Of a DNA stretch of 64,000 nucleotides, positions 1 through 9,007 are shown in pieces. Source of the stretch: DATLXH01 sp035576005 (GTDB lineage: Bacteria; Acidobacteriota; Thermoanaerobaculia; Gp7-AA8); NCBI GenBank assembly GCA_035576005.1, contig DATLXH010000157.1, forward strand, positions 1 to 64,000, given 5' to 3'. A program made the translations under genes and the position numbers. The notes below the pieces were generated by a model. The model saw nothing but the letters and a program-made list of their open reading frames with translations. It searched no databases and was not told the DNA's origin. Position 1 is the first letter of the stretch. Every line of letters starts with the position of its first letter.

Positions 1-110
1 GACGCCGGACGAAAGGCTGCAGCAGGGAAAAAGCAAAAGGCCCACTGTGCCGCCTCACTACCGACTGCAGCGTAGAACAACCCCCCCGAACGATGTATCA
101 TCACCACACG

Positions 111-2279
111 TCAGTGTTGCAGTTCAAAGTTGAACTCAGGGGGCCTTTCTGGCAACGTCCGTCCCTGACAGGTCTTCTCGAGGATCTGGTTCCGTGTAAC
201 CCCGTTTCCATGCGTCCCGAACCGCAGCACTGAACGAGATGCCCTGCTGAAGCGCGGTCGTGATGAAGCCGAGGTTCCGGAGAAGCAGCCGGAGATTGTC
301 ACGACCCGGTCGCCTGCTTCGCTGAGCTTCGCAAGTGTGTCGATCACGGGCAGGCCGGCGCCGGCAGTCGCTTCGTATCGGAAGGAGAGACCTCGCTCTC
401 GGGCCGTATGCATCATGCGATCGAATTCAATCTGCGAAACTGCCAGCGGCTTCTTGTTGGCAAGGACGACGTGAAAGCCGCATTCGAGTGCTTCCTGGAT
501 GAGGGGAGATGTCTCTTCCGAGGTGAGGTCGACGAGGATGGGCCGGTGGCAGGGGAGCAACCATAACTCCTCGCGCATCATGGTCTGCAGTTGTCGCAAT
601 GTAAGCGGCGAGCTGCGGTCGAAGAGGCGGCCACCGGAGGCTTTCTGTGTCGCGAAGCGTCGAAGTGCGGCAGCGGAGAAACCTTTCTCGGCGATCCTGA
701 CTCCGGAGCGGTCGGCCACGGCGGTGACCTTGATGTCGACTCCTGCCTGAACGCGGAAATGCTTCTCCTGAGCGACCAGCTGGCGCGCCAGTGCGCGCCC
801 GATCTGCCCGAAACCGAGGAGCGTGAGCTTCGACTCGCGACCGGAAACGTCGGCCAGTGGATGCAGCTTGTCGAGCTGATACTCGTCGTGGAGTGCCGTG
901 AGGCCGCGCGAGGCGTCGCGCTCCGCAACTGCACAGGTGATGTTCAGCTCGGAGGATCCCTGAGCGATGGCCATGACGTTGACGCCTTTTGCACTGAGCG
1001 CCGAAAACGTCCGTGCAGCGATTCCGGGACGGCCACGCATGCCGAGGCCGACGACCGCGATGAGGGCAACGTTCTTTTCTGAGCGGATGCGCTCAATGAG
1101 CTTGAGCTTGCGCTCTGGAGCAAACGCCTGGCGAATGGCCAGTACGGCGTGATCGGCTTCGGCACCGGGAACAACAAAGCAGATACTCGACTCACTGGAG
1201 GCCTGGCTGATCATCGATACGGAGTGACCGCCCTCGGCGAGTGCGCCGAAGACTCGGGCCGCGATCCCGGGGATCCCGATCATTCCGTTGCCTTCAATCG
1301 ACACGAGGGCCTGACGATGAATGGAAGTCAGCGCCCTCACGGGATAGTCGCCGGGAACGACGTCGTTGGCGATTCTCGTTCCGGGCGCGGCGACGTTGAA
1401 TGTGTTGCGAACGAAGAGGGGAATGTCGCGATCAGCGAGGGGAATCATGGTGCGGGGATGGAGAACGTTGGCGCCGTAATATGCGAGCTCAGCAGCTTCG
1501 CGGTAATGAAGAGCGCCGAGCAGTCGAGCACGGGGAACGCTCTTTGGGTCGGCGGTCATGAGACCGTCGACGTCCTTCCAGAGCGTGACCGCGCGGGCTG
1601 CGACGGCTCTGGCGATGATGGCGGCGGAAAAGTCGGAGCCGCCTCGCCCAAGGGTGACGAGCTCGCCGTCGGGCCCGCTGCCGAGAAAGCCGGGGATCAC
1701 GACCACCTCACCGGCGGCCAGTCTTGGGGCGATCAGTTTTGTGGCGGCTCGCTCACAGCGGACGAAGTCGGGCCAGAGCTCGCCGAGCCGGCGCTGGGTC
1801 GCCACGACCTCAGAAGCATCGATGTACACGGCCGGGATCTTCTGCTCCTCGAGATAGTGCGCGAAAATGCGAGCCATCATTCGTTCGCCGCGTGCGACGA
1901 GGATGTCGGAGGCACGCGTAGTCAATTCGCGCAGGACCGAGACGCTCAGAGCCATGGACCGAAGCTCTCGCGAAGAATCGGAGACCAGAGTGCGCGCTGC
2001 TTCGACTCTCGAGCGGGTCCTGAGGATCTCGGAAATGAGCCCCAGATGCCGGGCCTCGAAATCGAGGACCCCGGCTTCCCATTCGTGAGCATTGCCGCGG
2101 AGAGCAGACTGGCCTGCAGCGAGGAGGAGATTGGTGATGCCACTCATGGCGGAGACCACGGCGACCACTCCACTCTCTGCAGCGCGCACGTGGGCGCCAG
2201 CGAGGCGTACGGACTCGGGTGTGCTCATGCTCACACCGCCGAACTTGTAGACGTCGATTGACTGCTGTTTGCGGGGCAT
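111..2279 (-). pseudogene. thrA: Bifunctional aspartokinase/homoserine dehydrogenase, damaged C-terminal half
   Basis: The N-terminal half is a complete aspartokinase (first step of the Asp-derived amino acid pathway). It has KFGGVSM near the start, the GRGGSD and WKDVDG motifs, and two ACT-type regions (around IPGIAARVFGALAEGG and RPGIAARTFSALSAKG). A homoserine dehydrogenase NAD-binding domain follows (LLGFGQIGRALARQL, then LANKKPL). Just after ISGCFSGT, at about 271-276, one base appears to be missing. Shifting frame restores GFITTALQQG and then RGYTEPDPREDLSG. That restored frame itself stops at 136 after DVARKAP, so the last 150-200 residues expected of ThrA are absent. The start at 2279 (MPRKQQ) is chosen because upstream in-frame sequence shows no homology; no Shine-Dalgarno is seen, only a TATACT box about 12 nt before the ATG. 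The kinase may still work; the dehydrogenase should not. A sequencing error explains the frameshift but not the truncation. Confidence 0.85.
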
Positions 2280-2479
2280 GGGCGGAGAGGGGGAGTATAG
2301 CGTCAGCTCTGAGGTGCCGCAGTTGCCGCTTTTGTTTCGAGTCCGCGTGCATGGAGCTGTTCGCCCGACACGGTCTCGGAGAGACACAGAAAGCGGCAAC
2401 TGCGTCTGCCGCACTCCAAAGGCTTCGCCGGCCGGTATCTGGGCTTTTCCCGGTTTCGTGGACGGGTTAGTATTTGGGA

Positions 2480-2800
2480 TCAGGCGATGCTGTCCTGAAT
2501 CCGTTCGAACTGCACGGGGGAATTGTATCCAACCGATGAATGACGACGGCGGGTGTTGTACCAACCTTCGATGAAGTCGAAGATGGCGGTGCGCGCTTCG
2601 TCGTGATCGCGGAATGAGTGCGATCGATGAGTTCGCACTCGAGTGTGGCAAAGAAGCTCACACACATCGCATTGTCGTAGCAGTCGCCGACCGATCCCAT
2701 CGACGGTCGCACGCCAGCCTCTCGGCATCTCTTGCCGAACTCGATCGAAGTGTACTGACAGCCCTGATCGGAGTGATGGATCCGCAAAGTCTGCGAAGCT
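2480..2800 (-). pseudogene. IS3-family transposase (OrfB) C-terminal remnant
   Basis: Two minus-strand frames together give the C-terminal integrase core of an IS3-family transposase. The first reads HHSDQGCQYTS, then SMGSVGDCYDNAM and SFFATLECEL; the second, after a frameshift near 2610-2625, reads IFDFIEGWYNTRRRHSS and SPVQFER before the stop at 2480. The N-terminal half with the first catalytic Asp is missing. In the conserved NAMxESFFATL block the catalytic Glu codon has become Val (CVSFF). The element is dead three times over: truncated, frameshifted and lacking an active-site residue. It lies immediately upstream of the damaged aspartokinase gene. No terminal inverted repeats were found. 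Confidence 0.85.
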
Positions 2801-3149
2801 AGAACATACACTTCTGCAGCCAGACGGTGGAGAGCTGACAAAACGAAGAATTTGGCTGCAAGCTCCAACCGGGCAGGGTTGACTCTCCAACGCCGCGGAC
2901 TGACATGCGCCTCCTCCTCCCATGCTGTTGGGTCGTCCGCCTGCGAGACAACGATCTCGTCATCTCGTTCTCGGTCTTATCGTTCCGCTCAGTCATCTGT
3001 CCCGACCAGTGATGATCCGATCGAAATTTGACGGCTCGAATTCACCACACTTGACCACACCTCATTCTATGTGAGTCACCATCGGGACCTCCCGCTCCGC
3101 TCCTTCGGTCCGCCTAACGGAGGGTCAATCCCTCGATCCCCTGATCCGG
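2801..3149. other. Intergenic stretch, nothing recognised
   Basis: About 350 bases between the IS3 remnant and the end of the first PCP-like gene. Short frames on both strands show no family resemblance. The bases next to the remnant may be further decayed IS sequence. Near 3080-3125 there is an imperfect GC-rich inverted repeat (GACCTCCCG against CGGAGGGTC) without a T tract. It could be a weak terminator, but I would not call it one. Confidence 0.4.
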
Positions 3150-4772
3150 TCATACAGCCGCCTCCGCCGTCCTCCCCGCACTCTCCTCCGCCTCTTCCTC
3201 CCTCATCCGGTTATGCAGCAGGCAACCTCCGATGATGAGCGCAATGGAGAGGAGGAATGTCAGCACCCCATACAATCCCAGTCTCGGAAGCGAAACAGTT
3301 CTCTCCGTGCGCCGCGACGGTGGCGCTGTCAGCGTGAACAGCTCGGTCGAAGGATTCAGATTCCGCGAGACCACTGTGTAAATCTCATTCACATTGGCGA
3401 TTGCCTTCGACACATCGCCGTAGATTGCATCGAACTGCTGTTGAACCATCTGCTCCGCGTCGGGTTTCGGTGTCGCGGTGGGAACTGCTTTCTTCACCAT
3501 TTCAATCAGCTGCCGATCGTACTCCACCAGACTCTGTAGCGGGACGGTATCGAGCCCTGCCGCCTTGATCTCATCGACCATCTTCTGACGATATTCGCGA
3601 TCGGCCCCTTCACCGGTCATGTTGACCAGACGATCGAGGAATGACTCCCCCAGCTGGGGCATGATCGTCTGACCCGAGCGAGTGGACGGCTCCGCGTCCT
3701 TCTGGCGGGTCTGAGTCTCGTCGAAGACGTTGACCGGTTTCTGCGTATAAAGAGTCAGCGCATCGCGGAGGATTCGGCTGCGTTCCTCAGCTTCCTTCAG
3801 GTCGCGCGTGTCGTAGAAGAGCTGCTCCTCGAGGAAGCGAACGGAGCTCGCCGGGTCCCGCACCAGTCCCGCCGCCCTCACCGTCCCAACCAGTGGTTCG
3901 AGCCGGAAGCGGACAATGTCCTCGAGCCGCAGTCTCGCCTCATCGAGGCTCATTTGCTCTTTGGAGGTTCGCGCCAACTCGGCACCCGGGATTTCTTTGA
4001 TCTGGTCGATATTTCTCATAACGTGGTGGATTCTCGAGCGGAGAATCCGTACGCCAAGGATGTAGTCTACGGCCTCGGCACCGGTGGGCTTCTCGATGAT
4101 ATTCGCGGACAGAACGGCGACTCGATATTGGAGAGCCCTTTTTTGGCTTGCGGCGTAGCGAGCCCACGCGTCCAGCGAGTCGGTGAGGACCTTGTTGATC
4201 ATGGAGCGAGGAAGGGCGCCCGTCTTTTTGGAGCTCATGAAGTTTAGGGAGTAGTCCGCCTGACTGAGACTGGCGCGTTTCAGGTCATATTCCTTCTGAA
4301 TGCGTTCGCGATCGACCGGGTTGAGTTTCGTGTCAGCGAGCCTGGCCTGATATTCCAACGCGAGCTGCTCCTTCGCGCTACTCGATTCGAGGACGAAGAC
4401 CCCGCGCGCGAAACGCTCGAAGCTCATAAAGCGGCCGATATCATTTTCCCTGTAGACTGTTAGTAGGACAGGAGTCGCGGTGATCTCCATCGTGCTGAAC
4501 TTGGTCCCATTAGGATACTCACCCCGGTTGGACCCCTCGAACTCGAGTCGGAACGGCAGAGAGGTCAATTTTTGTGACGGAGATAGAAGGTAGGCGAGCA
4601 GCGCCACGATCAGGTAGAAGGACATTACGGCGAGCAGCGAGACTGCGATGACCTGAGCATACCGTCTGAGAGTGTGTACCAGATAGCTGACGCTGCTTCC
4701 CTCTTCGTGCGCCGTGTCGTAGAACTGGCGATCGTGTATCGCAGAGCTTTCTCGTTGTTCGGGGTTTTGCAT
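3150..4772 (-). CDS. Wzz/PCP-like two-TM polysaccharide chain-length or export protein, copy 1
   Basis: A 540-residue inner-membrane protein with one TM helix near residues 41-63, a long charged alpha-helical periplasmic region, and a second TM near the C-terminus (around LTFLLSIALIIGGCLL) with a short acidic tail. This is the topology of polysaccharide co-polymerases, which set chain length in Wzx/Wzy systems. Copy 2 at 49810-51456 is a clear paralog sharing FRLEFEG/FRIEFEG, YPNGT(K/R)FS, TPVL, DLKRASLS-like blocks and ESFLDRL. The start at 4772 (MQNPEQ) is favoured over the longer frame because AGGAGAATC precedes it, and the same AGGAGAATC-ATG-CA context occurs at copy 2. The gene diverges from the winged-helix regulator at 4909, with the palindrome 4884-4904 between them. 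It is a PCP by topology and context; the Wzz family assignment itself is not proven. Confidence 0.75.
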   Translation of the reverse strand: MQNPEQRESSAIHDRQFYDTAHEEGSSVSYLVHTLRRYAQVIAVSLLAVMSFYLIVALLAYLLSPSQKLTSLPFRLEFEGSNRGEYPNGTKFSTMEITATPVLLTVYRENDIGRFMSFERFARGVFVLESSSAKEQLALEYQARLADTKLNPVDRERIQKEYDLKRASLSQADYSLNFMSSKKTGALPRSMINKVLTDSLDAWARYAASQKRALQYRVAVLSANIIEKPTGAEAVDYILGVRILRSRIHHVMRNIDQIKEIPGAELARTSKEQMSLDEARLRLEDIVRFRLEPLVGTVRAAGLVRDPASSVRFLEEQLFYDTRDLKEAEERSRILRDALTLYTQKPVNVFDETQTRQKDAEPSTRSGQTIMPQLGESFLDRLVNMTGEGADREYRQKMVDEIKAAGLDTVPLQSLVEYDRQLIEMVKKAVPTATPKPDAEQMVQQQFDAIYGDVSKAIANVNEIYTVVSRNLNPSTELFTLTAPPSRRTERTVSLPRLGLYGVLTFLLSIALIIGGCLLHNRMREEEAEESAGRTAEAAV

Positions 4773-4883
4773 GATTCTCCTTCTGTGGGGGGTAGAAACC
4801 TTGCCCGCAACATTGCGGCGCGTTTCCATACAAGTCAAGCCATGAGCGGTGGGGGTTGCGCAGCGCGCGTCTTTGTGGCAATC

Positions 4884-4904
4884 TGCGTTCATTATTTGAA
4901 CGCA
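4884..4904. promoter_or_regulatory. Perfect palindrome upstream of regulator 1 (candidate operator)
   Basis: TGCGTTCA, a 5-nt centre (TTATT), then TGAACGCA: 8-bp perfect arms, 21 bp in all, ending 4 nt before the regulator ATG at 4909. It lies in the divergent gap between the PCP-like gene (start 4772) and the regulator. An almost identical palindrome, also 21 bp, sits 5 nt before the paralogous regulator at 53891. Position and conservation suggest an autoregulatory operator. An RNA hairpin hiding the ribosome site is an alternative for this copy. Confidence 0.7.
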
Positions 4905-4908
4905 AGGT

Positions 4909-5244
4909 ATGGAACTGTCAAGTGAGCTTCGTTATCAACTGCTCAAAATTCTCGAGCGGAACCCCGATGCCAGCCAGCGTGACCTCGCGCAGGCACTCGG
5001 AGTAAGCCTCGGGAAAATCAACTATTGCCTCCAGACCCTCGTGACCAAGGGCCTGATCAAAGCCAGAAACTTCAAGAACAGCCGCAACAAGCTCGCCTAC
5101 ATGTATTACCTCACTCCAGCCGGAGTTGAGGAGAAGTCCAGGGTGACGTTTCAGTTTCTTCGGAAGAAGCTGGCCGAAGTCGAGCAGCTCCAGGAAGAGA
5201 TCGAAGTTATTCGTTCGGAAACGCGTCGCAAAAATCGATCTTAG
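4909..5244 (+). CDS. MarR/winged-helix EPS-associated transcriptional regulator, copy 1
   Basis: A 111-residue DNA-binding protein. Residues about 5-65 form a winged helix-turn-helix (RYQLLKILERNPDASQRDL, then SLGKINYCLQTLV and KGLIKARNF). The rest is a charged helix (FLRKKLAEVEQLQEEIEVI) likely to form a coiled-coil dimer interface. It resembles the small MarR-type regulators found at the head of exopolysaccharide loci. It is clearly paralogous to the protein at 53891-54241 (shared YxLLK-LE, SQR-LA, LGxSxGKxNYCL, KGxxKxRNF, LTPxGxEEK). It starts 4 nt after the palindrome and is followed by a NusG-like gene, so it probably controls locus A and itself. Confidence 0.85.
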   Translation: MELSSELRYQLLKILERNPDASQRDLAQALGVSLGKINYCLQTLVTKGLIKARNFKNSRNKLAYMYYLTPAGVEEKSRVTFQFLRKKLAEVEQLQEEIEVIRSETRRKNRS

Positions 5245-5311
5245 TGATGACTGTGAGTGAGGATTTCAAATACGGGTTTGTACACCCACCGGGGCGAAGC
5301 CTGCCGAGGCT

Positions 5312-5905
5312 ATGATGCCGATCGTCAGAGAGGAGCCCGCGCTCTATCCCGAGGGGCTTTTCGACCTCGATGTCGCCGCGCATCCATGGCACGTGGCACA
5401 TGTGAAGAGCCGGTGCGAGAAGTCGCTCGCTCGCCATCTTCACCAATCCTCCTCTCCTTACTATCTGCCGCAGTTGAGAAAAATCACGGCTCGCAGCGGG
5501 CGCAACTTCGTCTCTCATCTCCCCCTTCTTCAAGGCTACGTCTTCCTCCGGGGAAGTGCGCAGGTCTGCTCCGACGCATTGCGAAGCGGAGTGGTCGTGA
5601 GTCTTCTTCCGGTTCGAGATCAGGGTCAGTTGCACGACGAGCTCCGGCAGATCCATGACCTGCTGGCGAGAGGGATTCCCCTGCAGGTCGAGACCACTCT
5701 CTCGCCGGGCGACCAGGTACTGGTCAAGAGCGGTCCCTTTGAGGGGTACCGGGGAATCATCGTTCAGCAGGGACGCCGCTCCCGCCTCCTGGTGAACATT
5801 ACGATGCTGAAAAAGCAGGTTTCGGTGGAGTTCGATCCCATGGCGCTCGGTCCCGACTGTGCTGGCCTGCACTCACGCGCGCATCGAAAGGAGCATTACC
5901 GGTGA
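5312..5905 (+). CDS. NusG/RfaH-like specialised transcription antiterminator
   Basis: A 197-residue protein with an N-terminal NGN domain beginning at WHVAHVKSRCEKSLARHL and containing PLLQGYVFLRG. It is followed by a linker and a C-terminal KOW domain (GDQVLVKSGPFEGYRGII, with the following strand LLVNITMLKKQVSVEF). NusG paralogs of this kind (RfaH, UpxY and LoaP are known examples) bind elongating RNA polymerase and keep it processive over long polysaccharide operons. Its position, as the second gene of a unit more than 30 kb long and overlapping the next gene by 4 nt, fits that role. The start is 5312 or the adjacent ATG at 5315. The housekeeping NusG should lie elsewhere. No ops-type element was found upstream. 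Confidence 0.88.
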   Translation: MMPIVREEPALYPEGLFDLDVAAHPWHVAHVKSRCEKSLARHLHQSSSPYYLPQLRKITARSGRNFVSHLPLLQGYVFLRGSAQVCSDALRSGVVVSLLPVRDQGQLHDELRQIHDLLARGIPLQVETTLSPGDQVLVKSGPFEGYRGIIVQQGRRSRLLVNITMLKKQVSVEFDPMALGPDCAGLHSRAHRKEHYR

Positions 5906-7221
5906 GCCGACTGACGGAGCAGCTCGGAAGAATCGAGCGCAGGGAGAGCACGGTCGGCGTCATCGGTCTCGGATACGTTGGTCTTCCGCTCGTCCTGCTG
6001 TTTCAGGAAGCGGGGTTCCCGGTCATTGGCTTCGATCTCGATGAAGAAAAGGTAAAGAATCTTTCCTCCGGCAGCTCGTACATCCGCCACATAAGCGCCG
6101 AGGGGGTGAAGCGTGCATTCGGCAGAGGCGACGCAAGGGCAACGACGGATTTTTCACTTCTTGATGAATGTGATGCCATCATCATCTGCGTTCCCACCCC
6201 TCTCGGCTCTCATCGCGAGCCCGATCTGAGCTTCGTGCGCACGACTGCGCAAACGATCGCCACGCATCTTCGCATCGGACAGCTGGTCGTACTTGAATCA
6301 ACGACTTATCCCGGAACGACGCGCGAAGAGCTGCTGCCGAGGTTCGAGGCGCGAGGTCTGAACTGCGGGTCTGATTACTTTCTCGCCTTTTCACCGGAGA
6401 GGGAAGATCCCGGGAACGAACGATTCAACACGAAGAACATCCCCAAGGTCGTGGGAGGGATAGATGAGCCGTCGCTCCAGTTGGCGGTGGCTCTTTACCG
6501 GTCGGTGATCGATCGGATCGTCCCCGTGTCCTCCCCCGAAGTCGCCGAGTCATCGAAGCTGCTGGAGAACATCTTTCGCGCTGTGAACATCGCTTTGGTC
6601 AATGAGCTGAAGGTCCTCTTCGAGCGGATGGGGATCAACATATGGGAAGTGATCGAAGCGGCGAAAACGAAGCCTTTCGGCTTCATGCCCTTTTATCCCG
6701 GCCCTGGTCTCGGCGGCCACTGTATTCCGCTCGATCCCTTCTATTTGACATGGAAAGCGGCGGAATACGGGACATGGGCTCGATTCATCGAGCTGGCAGG
6801 GGAGATCAATACCGGCATGCCGAGGTATGTCGTCGATCGCACAGTCGAAGCGATCAACCGGCAAGGCCAGAGCATCGTGGGCGCGAAGGTGCTGGTCCTC
6901 GGACTCTCTTACAAGCCGGACATCGACGACGATCGCGAGTCGCCGTCATTCGAGCTGATCGAGACGCTTCAAGAGCGCGGTGCCACAGTCGCCTATTGCG
7001 ATCCCTATGTGCCGTTCGCGCGCAAGGGTCGCAAGCACGACCTTGGTCTTCAATCCGTTCCCTGCACGGCCGATGAGTTCGCGAAATACGACGCGGTGCT
7101 CGTCTCGACGTCGCACTCGCAGTTCAAAGAACCATCGCTCTACGAAAGAACCAAGCTGGTCATCGACACGCGCAATATCCTAAGGACGGGTGCGCACGGA
7201 CCGCCGATCGTCCGCGCCTGA
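5902..7221 (+). CDS. wbpA: UDP-N-acetylglucosamine 6-dehydrogenase (WbpA/WecC type)
   Basis: A 439-residue nucleotide-sugar dehydrogenase that oxidises the C6 hydroxyl of a UDP-HexNAc to the uronic acid with two NAD+. It has a Rossmann motif GLGYVGLPL (residues 22-30), a central FSPERED block (164-170), and the catalytic Cys274 in GGHCIPLDPF. The NTKNIPKVVGG stretch is typical of the WbpA branch. It starts at a GTG overlapping the stop of the NusG-like gene. With the next two genes it forms most of the route to UDP-2,3-diacetamido-2,3-dideoxy-glucuronic acid known from Pseudomonas aeruginosa (WbpA, B, E, D). Confidence 0.9.
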   Translation: MSRLTEQLGRIERRESTVGVIGLGYVGLPLVLLFQEAGFPVIGFDLDEEKVKNLSSGSSYIRHISAEGVKRAFGRGDARATTDFSLLDECDAIIICVPTPLGSHREPDLSFVRTTAQTIATHLRIGQLVVLESTTYPGTTREELLPRFEARGLNCGSDYFLAFSPEREDPGNERFNTKNIPKVVGGIDEPSLQLAVALYRSVIDRIVPVSSPEVAESSKLLENIFRAVNIALVNELKVLFERMGINIWEVIEAAKTKPFGFMPFYPGPGLGGHCIPLDPFYLTWKAAEYGTWARFIELAGEINTGMPRYVVDRTVEAINRQGQSIVGAKVLVLGLSYKPDIDDDRESPSFELIETLQERGATVAYCDPYVPFARKGRKHDLGLQSVPCTADEFAKYDAVLVSTSHSQFKEPSLYERTKLVIDTRNILRTGAHGPPIVRA

Positions 7222-7228
7222 GACCCTC

Positions 7229-8212
7229 ATGACGAAGAATTTTGCTCTAACCGGAGCTGCAGGGTACATCGCGCCGCGTCATGTCCGGGCCATTCGTGAT
7301 ACCGGGAATCGACTCGTGGCAGCTGTCGACCCCAACGACTCCGTTGGGTTTCTGGATCAGGACGCCTTCGATGTCCGATTCTTTACAGAAATTGAGCGGT
7401 TCGATCGGCACCTGGAGAAACTGCGGCGTGGTACCGAGGAGCAGCGGGTCGATTTTGTGTCGATCTGTTCACCCAATTACCTTCATGACGCGCATTGCCG
7501 TCTCGCTTTGCGCATCGGTGCTGACGCGATCTGTGAAAAGCCTCTGGTGGTCAATCCCTGGAACCTGGATGCGCTTCAGGAGCTCGAGCACGAAACTGGC
7601 CGGCGTGTATGGACTGTGCTTCAGCTGCGGATCCATCCAAAGCTCCGCGCCTTACGGAATGCGCTGCGTTCGAATGCACCGAACGTCCGGCACGACGTTG
7701 TTCTCACCTACATCACGGCTCGCGGCGGGTGGTACCACGTCTCCTGGAAAGGCTCTGAAGAGAAGTCGGGCGGAATTGCCACGAATATCGGCGTCCATTT
7801 CTTTGATCTCTTGTGGTGGCTTTTCGGTGATGCGCAAACGAGCGTCGTTCACGTGTCTGGGCGCAAGCAAATGGCTGGATTGATCGAATTTGAGAGCGCC
7901 CGCGTTCGCTGGTTTCTATCGGTTGATCCAGGCGACCTCCCGTTCCCGGCCTTGCCGGGGAAGGTCACGACGTTCCGATCGATCGTCATTGATGGGGAAG
8001 AAGTTGAGTTCACCGACGGCTTCGCTGATCTCCACACCCGAATTTACGAGGAGGTTCTCGCGGGCCGCGGATTCGGTATTGATGACGCGCGTCCATCGAT
8101 CGAGTTGGTCCATCGCATCCGCACCGCGGCAGTTGACCCGTCTTCGGCGCCTGATACACGTCATCCGTGGCTGGCTGGGAAGCGGGAACCGGAAAGTTTG
8201 GTCAGACGATGA
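7229..8212 (+). CDS. wbpB: Gfo/Idh/MocA oxidoreductase, WbpB-like
   Basis: A 327-residue NAD-dependent oxidoreductase with an N-terminal nucleotide-binding start (FALTGAAGYIAPRHVRAI), the family motif CEKPLVV, and a C-terminal alpha/beta substrate domain. WbpB-type enzymes oxidise the C3 hydroxyl of UDP-GlcNAcA to the 3-keto sugar, which is then transaminated. The placement between wbpA-like and wbpD-like genes supports this. The ATG at 7229 is chosen because the protein then begins directly with the Rossmann strand. The stop overlaps the next start (ATGA). Confidence 0.85.
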   Translation: MTKNFALTGAAGYIAPRHVRAIRDTGNRLVAAVDPNDSVGFLDQDAFDVRFFTEIERFDRHLEKLRRGTEEQRVDFVSICSPNYLHDAHCRLALRIGADAICEKPLVVNPWNLDALQELEHETGRRVWTVLQLRIHPKLRALRNALRSNAPNVRHDVVLTYITARGGWYHVSWKGSEEKSGGIATNIGVHFFDLLWWLFGDAQTSVVHVSGRKQMAGLIEFESARVRWFLSVDPGDLPFPALPGKVTTFRSIVIDGEEVEFTDGFADLHTRIYEEVLAGRGFGIDDARPSIELVHRIRTAAVDPSSAPDTRHPWLAGKREPESLVRR

Positions 8213-8829
8213 TAAGCAATGCAGGCGTGTTCGTGCACGAAAGCGCGTATGTCGACGAGCCGGCGCAGATTGGTGACGGAACAAAGATCTGGCACTTCTG
8301 TCACATCATGAGCGGCGCACGGATCGGCCAGCGCTGCATCCTCGGTCAAAACGTGTTCGTCGCAACCGGTGTGATCATAGGCAACAACGTCAAGATTCAG
8401 AACAACGTGTCGCTGTACACCGGTGTGACATTGGAAGATGACGTTTTTTGTGGCCCGTCCTGCGTTTTCACGAACGTCACGAACCCACGATCGGAGATCC
8501 TAAGAAAGGATGAGTACCGTCCGACATTGATACGACGCGGCGTAACAATCGGCGCAAACGCTACGATCGTGTGTGGTACGACTGTGGGGAGGTATGCGTT
8601 CGTTGCCGCCGGAGCACTTGTGCGTAGAGATGTTCCGGATTACGCGTTGATGGTAGGTGTTCCCGCAGTCCAAAAGGGTTGGATGAGCCGTCATGGCCAT
8701 CGTCTTCAAAATCGCGACGATCGCGGTTTTCTCGTCTGTTCGCAAAGCGGCTGGCGGTACAAAGAGTCGAACGGCGTTCTGGAGAGCCACGATGTCCCCG
8801 AGGACGAATCGGTTCAGGTGCACTCATGA
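8209..8829 (+). CDS. wbpD: Left-handed beta-helix N-acetyltransferase, WbpD-like
   Basis: A 206-residue hexapeptide-repeat acyltransferase. Repeats run from FVHESAYVDEPAQIGDG through IGQRCILGQNVFVA, NNVKIQNNVSLYTG and GVTIGANATIVCGTTVGRYA to the typical end DYALMVGVPAVQKGWM. WbpD and WlbB enzymes acetylate the 3-amino group of UDP-GlcNAc(3N)A. The start at 8209 overlaps the wbpB-like stop. No dedicated WbpE aminotransferase or WbpI epimerase is adjacent; the DegT-type enzyme at 23021 would have to act here, or the genes lie elsewhere. Confidence 0.9.
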   Translation: MISNAGVFVHESAYVDEPAQIGDGTKIWHFCHIMSGARIGQRCILGQNVFVATGVIIGNNVKIQNNVSLYTGVTLEDDVFCGPSCVFTNVTNPRSEILRKDEYRPTLIRRGVTIGANATIVCGTTVGRYAFVAAGALVRRDVPDYALMVGVPAVQKGWMSRHGHRLQNRDDRGFLVCSQSGWRYKESNGVLESHDVPEDESVQVHS

Positions 8830-9007
8830 CATTTCCTACCGGCCGTAGCTGCTCCTACATGACGAAACCACGCGGCTTCTGACCTCCATGGAGCTGGTCT
8901 GCCCTCGTCGACCGTGGCATCGATCCGCGTTGCCTGGCCGCTTTCTGTAGCCCGTTTCACGGCGCCGCCTCTCATGCTCTGAGTTTTGACTCTCAAGCCA
9001 AATCAAT

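Noticed and set aside
121..136. Perfect inverted repeat AGTTCAA-AG-TTGAACT near the cut thrA end, resembling the regulator palindrome
   Set aside because: The centre spacing differs (2 rather than 5 nt with other arms) and no start codon follows. More likely an element end or chance.
1149..2261. 370-codon plus-strand open frame
   Set aside because: Antisense to the aspartokinase gene, with no family resemblance; a GC-driven shadow frame.
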